Below the pieces are notes generated by a model. That model made no database searches and was not told where the DNA came from. It saw only the letters and a list, made by a program, of their open reading frames with translations. Source: Sphaerotilus montanus (GTDB lineage Bacteria > Pseudomonadota > Gammaproteobacteria > Burkholderiales > Burkholderiaceae_C). From it: a stretch of 64,000 nucleotides of DNA. The position numbers and the translations under genes were made by a program. The stretch spans positions 1,860,001 through 1,924,000 of the forward strand of contig NZ_JACCFH010000001.1 in the NCBI RefSeq assembly GCF_013410775.1, in the 5' to 3' direction. Below are positions 57,402 to 64,000 of the stretch, piece after piece (position 1 is the stretch's first letter; each line of letters starts with the position of its first letter).

Positions 57402-58975
57402 GGCGTGTGACCACCGGGTGTGCGCAGCCGGGTGCGCCACAGCACGAGGTGCAGCGCCTGCCCGCGGGCCTGCGGCTGGCGACACTCGCCGAGGCGCACC
57501 GGCGGTTCGAGGCGCTCCAGCCAGTCGGCGGGCAGCGCGTCGCCTTCCCCGACGATCAGCAGCGGCCGTGCGGCGTCGGCTGCGGGATCCACCGGCCAGG
57601 CCGCGGTGAGCTGGTAGTGGTCGGTGGCGCGGCGCGTCGGACCAGGTTGCCAGGCGTGCCAGGGCAGGCCGAGTCCGCGCCAGGCGTACTGGCCGTGGGC
57701 GATCACCGTGCGGCTGGTGCCCAGCAGGCGGGTGTGCGGGTCGGCGTCGCGCTGCGCACGGGCGGCGGCTTCCAGCGTGGCGAAGGCGCTGTTCCAGCCG
57801 CGCATCCGGGCCCACAGGTCCAGGGCACGCGGCGGCATCGCCTGCGGTCCGCCGAGGGCACGCGCCAGGGTGCCCGCCAGCGGCAGGGCGGTGAGCACCA
57901 GCAGGTGCAGTGCCACCACCACCGCCGCGGTCTGGCGGGCGAGCCGGCGGCGGGGGGCTGACAGCCACAGCGCCAGCGCGAGGGTCAGTGCTTGTCCGGC
58001 GGGCGCGGTCCAGTTGATCTGCGCGCCGGCGCGGACTGCCTGCAACGCGCCGATCAGCAGCAGCGGCAGCGCCAGCCACAGCAGGAAGCGCTGCGCCGGC
58101 GTCAGCGTCGGCACGGCCCGCGCCGGCCATGCCCGCGCCGCCACGCGCCGCTGCAGCACCAGCAGCGCCCACAGCGGCCCGAACAGCAGCCACTGTCCCC
58201 CGACCCACTCGCCCAGGCGCGCCCACCCGGACCCGTTGGCGCTACGCGGTGCCTGCAGGGTGATGTCGGCGGTGTGCTGCCAGGTCGGCCAGCCCCACGC
58301 GGCATTCCACGCCAGGTGCGGCACCAGCAGCAGCGCCAGCACGGCCAGCATCAGGGCCGGTCCGCCCAGCGGATGCCGCGCCGCCACCGGTCGTGTTCCC
58401 ACCACGCCGACCACGGCGACCAGCAGCACGGCCATCGTGTACTTCGACAGCAGCCCCAGGCCGAGCCACAGCCCGAGCCAGGCCCAGTCGCGCAGACGGT
58501 CTTGCTGCTGCAGCCGCCACAGCGCCGCCGCGGCCAGCGTCCAGCACAGCAGCAGCGGGGCGTCCGTCGTCGCCGCCAGCCCGAGCAGGCTGGCGACCGG
58601 GTTGCTCAGCGCGATCAGCGCTGCCCACCACGCAGCGCGCGCGGCGCGGGCCGGTCGGTCGCCCGCCATCGTGTGGGCGAGGCTGGCCAGCGCGAGGGCG
58701 GTCGCGCCGTGCAGCGCCATCGACAGCGCCTTCACCCCCATCACCGCGTCGCCGAACAGCGCCGTCGAGGCGGCGATCAGCGCGGCGATGACCGGCGGCT
58801 TGGAGTAGTAGCCCCACTGCAGGTCGCGCGACCAGCCCCAGTACTGCGCCTCGTCGACCTGCAGGCCGATGGCCGGGTCGAGCAGCACCCCGTGCAGCAC
58901 CGCCAGCCGCAGCAGCAGCGCCGCGCCGACCAGCGCCAGCAGCCGGCTCCACAGGGCCCGCGGCATCGCGTTCAT
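57398..58975 (-). CDS. ArnT-like (GT83/PMT-type) membrane glycosyltransferase
   Basis: From the ATG at 58975 the protein has 525 residues: about eleven membrane helices and a C-terminal periplasmic part. The first periplasmic loop has the metal/catalytic acidic motif VDEAQYWGWSRDLQWGYYSKPPVIA, and LLGLAATTDAPLLLCWTLA is the second conserved block. These GT-C enzymes take a sugar from a polyprenyl phosphate and attach it to lipid A or another periplasmic acceptor. It is coupled to its neighbours by ATGA overlaps on both sides. Confidence 0.88.
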   Translation of the reverse strand: MNAMPRALWSRLLALVGAALLLRLAVLHGVLLDPAIGLQVDEAQYWGWSRDLQWGYYSKPPVIAALIAASTALFGDAVMGVKALSMALHGATALALASLAHTMAGDRPARAARAAWWAALIALSNPVASLLGLAATTDAPLLLCWTLAAAALWRLQQQDRLRDWAWLGLWLGLGLLSKYTMAVLLVAVVGVVGTRPVAARHPLGGPALMLAVLALLLVPHLAWNAAWGWPTWQHTADITLQAPRSANGSGWARLGEWVGGQWLLFGPLWALLVLQRRVAARAWPARAVPTLTPAQRFLLWLALPLLLIGALQAVRAGAQINWTAPAGQALTLALALWLSAPRRRLARQTAAVVVALHLLVLTALPLAGTLARALGGPQAMPPRALDLWARMRGWNSAFATLEAAARAQRDADPHTRLLGTSRTVIAHGQYAWRGLGLPWHAWQPGPTRRATDHYQLTAAWPVDPAADAARPLLIVGEGDALPADWLERLEPPVRLGECRQPQARGQALHLVLWRTRLRTPGGHTP

Positions 58976-60612
58976 GGCCGAGGCGCCGTCACCGCCGCCG
59001 CCGCCGTGGCTGCCACCCCGTGCCAGCGGATCAGGCTGAGGCCGCGCTCGGCGTGGACCACCTGCCAGTGACCGCCCGCAGCCAGCGTGGCGAGCTGGTC
59101 GGTGCGCACCAGCGCCAGCTCGCCCGGTCGCGGCGCGCGGCGCGGGGCTTCCTGCTGCAGGTAGACCGCGAAGCTGGGCAGGTGCAGCCCCCACTGGACG
59201 GCGGCGACGGGGCCGGCTTGCTGGCGCGCGGCCTCGGCGGCGTGGCGCACTGGTGCCTGCAGCCGCTCGCCCCACCACGGCGCCAGCGCGGCGTTCACCA
59301 GCAGCGCCAGACCGAGCGCGCCGGACACGGCGCTCTCTGACCACGGCAACGCCGGGCGTGTGCCCCACAGACACCAGGCTGCCCAGGCACTCGCCAGGGC
59401 CCCTGCGCCGAGCAGCCCGCCGATCTCGACCGGCGCCGAGAGCAGCGCGCGGTACAGCGGGTGCTGCAGCCCCGGCGCGTTCAGCAGCACCAGCAGCGAG
59501 CCCCCCACCAGTGCCAGCGGCAGCACGACCAGCCCGCTGGCGAAGACACGGCGCAGCCCGTCCGGCATCGGCCCGGTCAGCGCCTGGCCGACCAGCAGCG
59601 CCAGCGGCGTCAGGCCGTAGAGCGCGTAGTGCGGCAGCTTGGTGCCCGACAGGCTGAAGAACACCAGCACGAACCCCGCCCAGCCCAGCAGGTAACGCCC
59701 GAGCGGCACCCGCCACAGCCCGCGCACCCGGGCGACCACCAGCCCCAGCACCGGCGTCCACGGCAGCATCAGCAGCGGCAGCACCAGCAGGTAGTAGCCG
59801 ACACTGCCACCGTGGCCTTCGAGCGTGCCGCCGTAGCGGGCGAGGTTGTGGCGGATGAAGAAACCGTCGATGAAGGCCTGGCCGTGGCGGTCCAGCGCGT
59901 AGGCGTACCAGGGCACCGCGACCACCAGCATCAGCGCCCACGCCCGCCCGTCGCCCAGCAGCGTGACCAGCCGCTCGCGCCACACCGCCCGCGGCTCCCC
60001 CGCGATGAACAGCAGCACCGCCGCCCCCGGCACCAGCACCGCCACCGGCCCCTTGGTCAGCAGCCCGAGCCCCATCCACAGCCCCGCGCGCCACAAGGCC
60101 TGGCGCGCGGCGGGCGATTCGCGCTCGGCCTCCAGGTGGCGCCACAGGTCCAGCGCGGTCAGCGCGAGCCACAGGTTCAGCAGCGCGTCAGCGGTGGCGG
60201 CGCGGCCGATGGCCAGCACGCCGAGACTGGTCGCCACCACCGTGCCCGCCGCCAGCGCCACCGCCTCGCCCCAGCGCGGCCGTGCGAACAGCGCCACCGC
60301 CACTGCCCAGCTCCACGCCGCCAGCACCGACGGCAGCCGCAGCGCGAACTCCCCCAGCCCGAAGGCGCGCACCGACAGCGCCTGCAGCCAGTAGGTCAGG
60401 ATCGGCTTGTCCCAGCGCGGCTCGCCGTTGAGCGTGGTGTGGCCCCAGTCGCCGCTGGCGAGCAGCTCGCGCGTGGCCTCCGAGAACGCGCCCTCGTCCA
60501 CATCGAACAGCGGCACCGCGCCCAGCCGCGCCAGCCCGACCAGCAGCACCACCACCGCCCACGCCCACAGGCGCCAGCCCGGCACTGCGGACACCGCGTG
60601 CTCAGGCGCCAT
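58972..60612 (-). CDS. ArnT-like GT83 membrane glycosyltransferase
   Basis: From the ATG at 60612 the protein has 546 residues; a start ten codons earlier exists but would extend further into the preceding gene. The family motif VPLFDVDEGAFSEATREL (catalytic Asp-Glu) is followed by WDKPILTYWLQ, IGRAATADALLNLWLALTALD and KGPVAVLVPG. About twelve membrane helices and a C-terminal soluble domain are present. It is a closer ArnT relative than the next gene. The two probably use the sugar-phosphate lipid made by the GT2 enzyme encoded upstream. Confidence 0.9.
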   Translation of the reverse strand: MAPEHAVSAVPGWRLWAWAVVVLLVGLARLGAVPLFDVDEGAFSEATRELLASGDWGHTTLNGEPRWDKPILTYWLQALSVRAFGLGEFALRLPSVLAAWSWAVAVALFARPRWGEAVALAAGTVVATSLGVLAIGRAATADALLNLWLALTALDLWRHLEAERESPAARQALWRAGLWMGLGLLTKGPVAVLVPGAAVLLFIAGEPRAVWRERLVTLLGDGRAWALMLVVAVPWYAYALDRHGQAFIDGFFIRHNLARYGGTLEGHGGSVGYYLLVLPLLMLPWTPVLGLVVARVRGLWRVPLGRYLLGWAGFVLVFFSLSGTKLPHYALYGLTPLALLVGQALTGPMPDGLRRVFASGLVVLPLALVGGSLLVLLNAPGLQHPLYRALLSAPVEIGGLLGAGALASAWAAWCLWGTRPALPWSESAVSGALGLALLVNAALAPWWGERLQAPVRHAAEAARQQAGPVAAVQWGLHLPSFAVYLQQEAPRRAPRPGELALVRTDQLATLAAGGHWQVVHAERGLSLIRWHGVAATAAAAVTAPRP

Positions 60613-61600
60613 CGCCGTCGCCTGCGCCGCGCCGCACGACATAGGGCTGCCCGTGGCGCGCGCCGTAGTAGATGCGGATCAGCAGCTCCGCCAGCACACC
60701 CGTCGTCAGGAACTGCAGCCCGCCGATCACGCAGAAAAACCCCAGCGACAGCAGCGGCCGCCCCCCGATCGACTCGCCCAGCAGCTTGAGCACGCCCAGG
60801 TAGCCCAGGATGCCCAGCCCCAGCCCGCCCACCGCCAGCCCGATGACACCGAAGAAGTGCCCCGGCCGCGCCGCGAAGCGCTGGAAGAAAGTCACCGCCA
60901 GCAGATCAACCAGCACCCGCAGCGTGCGCGAGAGGCCGTATTTCGACGTGCCGTGGGTGCGCGCGAAGTGTTCGACCGGCTCCTCGGCCATGCGCGCCGG
61001 CGAGGTCACGGTGGACAGCCAGGCGGGGATGAAGCGGTGCATCTCGCCATAGAGCCGCACCTCGCGCAGCACGTCGGCGCGGAACGCTTTCAGGCTGCAG
61101 CCGAGGTCGTGGAAGGGCAGGCCGGTGATGCGCCGGATCAGCCGGTTGGCGAGCTGCGACGGCAGCTTGCGCAACCAGAAGCCGTCCTGCCGCTGGTGGC
61201 GCCAGCCGGCGACGATGTCGAGGTCTTCCGTCAGCAGGCGCTGCACCAGGCGGGGGATGTCGCGCGGGTCGTTCTGCAGGTCGCCGTCCATCGTGACGAT
61301 GACGTCGCCGGTGGCGGCGTCGATGCCGGCCTGCATCGCGGCGGTCTGGCGGAAGTTGCGCGCGAGCTGCACCACGCGGATGTGGTCGCCGACCGTGCGG
61401 GCGTGGCGGCGCAGGGTGGCGGCCGTCGCGTCGCGGCTGCCGTCGTCGACGACGATCAGCTCCCACGGCTGTGGATAACTCGCCAGCGCGGCCTGCACGG
61501 CGTCGATCAGCGGCGCGGCGTTCTCGACCTCGTTGTACATGGGCACCACCACCGACAGGCGGTGGGCCGGGAGCAGGAGCGCGGGGTGGGTCATGTTCAT
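60602..61600 (-). CDS. DPM1/ArnC-like polyprenyl-phosphate glycosyltransferase (GT2)
   Basis: From the ATG at 61600 (61594 is possible) the protein has 332 residues. The GT-A domain has LSVVVPMYNEVENA, LIVVDDGSRDAT, ARNFRQTAAMQAGIDAATGDVIVTMDGDLQNDP and the DPM-type HGTSKYGLSRTLRV. Two C-terminal helices (about 255-280 and 290-315) anchor it. It would transfer a sugar from a nucleotide donor to undecaprenyl phosphate, feeding the ArnT-like enzymes. It overlaps the upstream gene by 4 bp. Confidence 0.93.
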   Translation of the reverse strand: MNMTHPALLLPAHRLSVVVPMYNEVENAAPLIDAVQAALASYPQPWELIVVDDGSRDATAATLRRHARTVGDHIRVVQLARNFRQTAAMQAGIDAATGDVIVTMDGDLQNDPRDIPRLVQRLLTEDLDIVAGWRHQRQDGFWLRKLPSQLANRLIRRITGLPFHDLGCSLKAFRADVLREVRLYGEMHRFIPAWLSTVTSPARMAEEPVEHFARTHGTSKYGLSRTLRVLVDLLAVTFFQRFAARPGHFFGVIGLAVGGLGLGILGYLGVLKLLGESIGGRPLLSLGFFCVIGGLQFLTTGVLAELLIRIYYGARHGQPYVVRRGAGDGDGA

Positions 61601-62460
61601 GTGGTTTGCAGCGCGCTTGTATTTCGATTGGAGAGGGCTGCGGCGGCGATCGCCACCAGCCCGGTCAGGCCCGCCAGTCCCAGCGTCAGGGCATGGACCA
61701 GCAGCGCGGCGCCGACCACCGTGGCCAGCGCGGCCTGGCCGCTGCCGCTGGCGATCCACACGCCAGCCTCGTAGCTGCCCAGCCCGCCCGGCGCCTGCAG
61801 CGGGAGCACGCCCGCCCATTCGCCGCCCACCGCGCCGCGCAGTGCCGCTGCCGCTGGCAGCGCGCCGACCGCCGCCAGCATCGCGGCGATCACCGCCAGC
61901 TTCACCACCCAGTTGCCCAGGCAGCACAGCCAGCCGCGCCCGCTGCCCCGGTGCGTCAGACGCACGCCCGCTGCGACGACGACGCCCGTGGCCAGTGCCG
62001 CCGTGGCCAGCGCCGCTGTTGCGGGCCAGTCCGCCGCCAGCGCGGTCCACAGCGTGGCACTCAGCAGCGCCAGCACCAGCGCGTCCTGCACGCGCAGCCA
62101 CAGCAGGCTGCGCAGCGACTCGCCCGGCGGCACCTGCCAGCGGCGGTGCAGCCACAGCGGGTAGCCGGCCTCGCCGCTGCGCATCGGCAGCCATGCGGCG
62201 GCAGCGTTGTGCAGCAGGAAGAGCTGCAGGCATTCGGCGTAGCGGGCGCCGGTGCGCGGCTGCCACTCGGCGTGCAGGCGTGCCGCCCGCAGCGCGTAAC
62301 TCAGCAAGATCCCGGTGCTGGCCAGCCCCCATTGCCACGCGGGCACGGCCGCCGCGCTGCGGCGCAGCGCTGGCAGATCCAGCGTGCGGCCCATCCACAC
62401 CAGCGCCGCCCCGCCCAGCAACAGCCCGAGCACCCCTGCGACCACGCGCCGGTGGCGCAC
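61597..62460 (-). CDS. Lysylphosphatidylglycerol synthase TM-region/UPF0104 family membrane protein
   Basis: From a GTG at 62460 the protein has 287 residues with about seven or eight membrane helices. It fits the LPG_synthase_TM family: N-terminal helix VAGVLGLLLGGAALVWMG, the mid-protein LHNAAAAWLPMRSGEAGYPLWL, and the late block PLQAPGGLGSYEAGVWIA. Members without the catalytic soluble domain occur in glycolipid clusters and may move or present lipids; the precise role is unknown. It starts 1 bp after the preceding stop. Confidence 0.82.
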   Translation of the reverse strand: MRHRRVVAGVLGLLLGGAALVWMGRTLDLPALRRSAAAVPAWQWGLASTGILLSYALRAARLHAEWQPRTGARYAECLQLFLLHNAAAAWLPMRSGEAGYPLWLHRRWQVPPGESLRSLLWLRVQDALVLALLSATLWTALAADWPATAALATAALATGVVVAAGVRLTHRGSGRGWLCCLGNWVVKLAVIAAMLAAVGALPAAAALRGAVGGEWAGVLPLQAPGGLGSYEAGVWIASGSGQAALATVVGAALLVHALTLGLAGLTGLVAIAAAALSNRNTSALQTT

Positions 62461-62461
62461 C

Positions 62462-63325
62462 TCAGCCCGGCTCCGAGCCGATGCCCAGCGGCGCCTGTCG
62501 CGCCGGCTGTGCGGTGGCCAGCGCGCCGCTGCGGCCCAGGCGGTGCAGGCCCGCGGCCACGCTCCACACGCCCAGCGCCCACTGCAGCGGCAGGGCCAGT
62601 CCGTAGCCGCTGTGCAGCACCGCCATCACGATGCCGCAGCCGATCTGCGCGGCGGCCAGCACCTGCTGCCCCTGACGGCTGCACAGCCAGTCCGTCAGCC
62701 GTCCCCGGCCGGACAGCTGCCAGCCGATGGCCGCCGTCACCAGCCCGAGGCCGGCGCCGACACACAGGTCCGCCGGCCAGTGCGCACCGACCGCTGCCCG
62801 CGACAGCAGCACCAGCACCGCCAGCGCGAGCAGCCCCGCCCGCTGCAGCCACGTCGTGCGCCAGGCCAGCAGGCACAGCCCGAACACCGCCAGCGTCGTG
62901 ATCGCGTGGCCCGAGGGCATCGCACCGCGCATCAGCGGCTCGCCGATGACGACGATCTGGTCCACGCCCAGCGCCGCCGCCGGACGGGGATGCGCGATCA
63001 GCCGCTTCAGCACATGGGTCAGCACACCGCCCACCGGAAAGCACCACAGCAGCGCCGCGACCGGCCGCATCGACCGGACGCCAGCGCCGCGGTGCAGGGC
63101 GGCCAGCACGATGAAGGCGCTCAGCCCCAGACCGGCCACGCTCAGCATCGCCCACAGCGCCGGCCAGACCGTGCCGAGCGCGTTCAACAGATGGAACAGC
63201 GCGGTGTCGCGGGCACTGCCGTGCAGCAGCGCGCCGCCCGCCAGCAGCACGGCGGCGGCGGCCAGCAAGGGCGGGTGCGACAGGGGGGACGCGCGGTCCG
63301 GCGTGGGGGGCGGGGCGATGTGCAT
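62462..63325 (-). CDS. PAP2-family membrane phosphatase
   Basis: From the ATG at 63325 the protein has 287 residues. Motifs are LKRLIAHPRP, MPSGHAITTLA and SRAAVGAHWPADLCVG, a complete PAP2 site. About seven helices are present, including a C-terminal pair beyond the catalytic core. A role in recycling polyprenyl diphosphate or dephosphorylating lipid A fits the operon. It is the first gene of the minus-strand run; the open frame upstream covers the promoter and is not coding. Confidence 0.88.
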   Translation of the reverse strand: MHIAPPPTPDRASPLSHPPLLAAAAVLLAGGALLHGSARDTALFHLLNALGTVWPALWAMLSVAGLGLSAFIVLAALHRGAGVRSMRPVAALLWCFPVGGVLTHVLKRLIAHPRPAAALGVDQIVVIGEPLMRGAMPSGHAITTLAVFGLCLLAWRTTWLQRAGLLALAVLVLLSRAAVGAHWPADLCVGAGLGLVTAAIGWQLSGRGRLTDWLCSRQGQQVLAAAQIGCGIVMAVLHSGYGLALPLQWALGVWSVAAGLHRLGRSGALATAQPARQAPLGIGSEPG

Positions 63326-63340
63326 GGCGACGCGATCCTC

Positions 63341-63442
63341 GTCACGTGCTGTGACAGGCGCTTGAAGCGGATGTGACCGGCGCGTGACGTCGCGGCGGGG
63401 CGACGTCACGCGCGCTGCCCGGTGCCGACACGGTGCTGTCAC
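63341..63442. promoter_or_regulatory. Divergent promoter region with GTGAC/GTCAC half-sites and a 14-bp hairpin
   Basis: Between the PAP2 gene (minus) and the epimerase gene (plus) six GTCAC/GTGAC half-sites occur (63341, 63351, 63373, 63384, 63405, 63438). The middle ones form a perfect inverted repeat 63380-63393/63400-63413 with core GTGACGTC. A further dyad GTCAC-N5-GTGAC lies at 63341-63355. Clustered symmetric half-sites suggest a regulator controlling both directions. Confidence 0.55.
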
Positions 63443-63467
63443 GGGTACTGCAGAGGATCTGTGCACC

Positions 63468-64000
63468 ATGGCCCACCTCCTCGTCACCGGCGCAGCCGGC
63501 TTCATCGGCGCCCATGCGGCGGCAGCACTCGCCCGCGCCGGCCACCGCGTCACTGGCTGCGACAGCTTCAACGGCTACTACCCGGTGGCGCTCAAGCACG
63601 CCCGCGTGTCGGAGCTGCTGGCGCCGCTGGGCGTGCCGGTCGAGCGACTCGACCTGTCCGACATGGCCGCCACGCAGGCCTTCTTCTCGCGCCACGGCTT
63701 CGATGCCGTGCTGCACCTGGCGGCGCAGGCCGGTGTGCGCCATTCGGTACAGGCGCCGATGGATTACGTGCAGTCGAACCTGCTCGGCTTCGGTGCGGTG
63801 CTGGAGGCCTGCCGGCGCCACGGCGTGCAGCACCTGCTCTACGCCAGCTCGTCCAGCGTCTACGGCCGGCGCGACAACGACGCCGCCCCGACGGGTTTTC
63901 GCGAAACCGATCGCACCGACCAGCCCGCCTCCTTCTACGCCGCCACCAAGCAGGCCAACGAGGCGATGGCGCGGGCGACCGCTGCCGTGCACGGCCTGCC
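63468..64000 (+). CDS. NAD-dependent epimerase/dehydratase, UDP-glucuronate 4-epimerase-like (3' end cut by window edge)
   Basis: The frame starts at the ATG at 63468 and stays open to the window edge (177 full codons). The NAD-binding motif is VTGAAGFIGAHAA; CDSFNGYYPVALKHAR is typical of the UDP-glucuronate epimerase branch, then LHLAAQAGVRHS, YASSSSVYG and the catalytic Y-x3-K in FYAATKQANE. It probably makes UDP-galacturonate or a related sugar for surface polysaccharide. Because the end is missing, the exact sub-family is uncertain. Confidence 0.9.
   Translation, partial: MAHLLVTGAAGFIGAHAAAALARAGHRVTGCDSFNGYYPVALKHARVSELLAPLGVPVERLDLSDMAATQAFFSRHGFDAVLHLAAQAGVRHSVQAPMDYVQSNLLGFGAVLEACRRHGVQHLLYASSSSVYGRRDNDAAPTGFRETDRTDQPASFYAATKQANEAMARATAAVHGL

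Noticed and set aside
57398-60172. Minus-strand frame long enough to suggest a 924-residue double transferase
   Set aside because: Only the part from 58975 downward shows family motifs. The upstream part is out-of-frame reading of the other ArnT-like gene, which has its own motifs in another frame.
1-64000. tRNA genes, rRNA genes, CRISPR arrays, integrons
   Set aside because: None was found on reading the intergenic regions. No regularly spaced repeat array or tRNA-like fold was noticed, though a dedicated search tool was not run.

Overview
The window is a high-GC, gene-dense chromosomal segment from a Gram-negative betaproteobacterium. The gene families point to Burkholderiales, possibly the Leptothrix/Sphaerotilus/Rubrivivax group, but I cannot fix the genus from sequence alone. 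No tRNA, rRNA, CRISPR array or prophage was seen. The one intact mobile element is an IS1595-family insertion sequence.

Layout. (1) 1-12488, minus strand: a pel exopolysaccharide operon, pelA-B-C-D-E-F-G. Genes overlap or nearly touch, PelD carries an RxxD c-di-GMP site, and pelG runs off the left edge. (2) 12.6-21.2 kb: a YaeR-like VOC protein, a LysR regulator divergent from a nitroreductase, an M15 peptidase, an RlmI-like methyltransferase, a histidine kinase/response regulator pair followed by a Tat-exported beta-carbonic anhydrase with OmpR-type repeats in front of it, a TolB-like propeller and a GreA/B-like factor. (3) 21.4-22.45 kb: the IS1595 element, inserted directly before a chemotaxis receptor gene. 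(4) 24-36 kb: mostly housekeeping genes (PaiB, a VOC protein, a GGDEF-EAL protein, exonuclease III, pyrE, gatB, TlpA, DUF4197, PPi-type phosphofructokinase) and a lipid A phosphoethanolamine transferase/PAP2 pair. (5) 36.7-39.8 kb: a DUF2868 membrane protein and DUF3482 GTPase pair. (6) 39.7-53.8 kb: a second, Wzx/Wzy-type exopolysaccharide locus. It holds a priming sugar transferase, glycosyltransferases, an EpsF/EpsG chain-length pair, flippase, polymerase, a beta-helix protein and a DegT aminotransferase. (7) 53.8-63.3 kb, minus strand: eight closely packed genes joining polyprenyl-phosphate sugar synthesis, two ArnT-like transferases and two PAP2 phosphatases to trkA-trkH. (8) Right edge: the start of a nucleotide-sugar epimerase.

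How it fits together. The window is dominated by cell-surface construction: Pel, a Wzx/Wzy exopolysaccharide and envelope lipid modification. c-di-GMP is the likely link. PelD has the receptor site, a GGDEF-EAL protein is encoded between the loci, and both EpsG-like ATPases of the second locus begin with a domain resembling MshEN, a known c-di-GMP-binding module.

The most unusual object is at 49071-51434. It is one uninterrupted reading frame joining a GT4 glycosyltransferase, a Pro-rich linker of about 130 residues and a second EpsG-like ATPase, so a sugar-adding enzyme and a chain-length regulator form one polypeptide.
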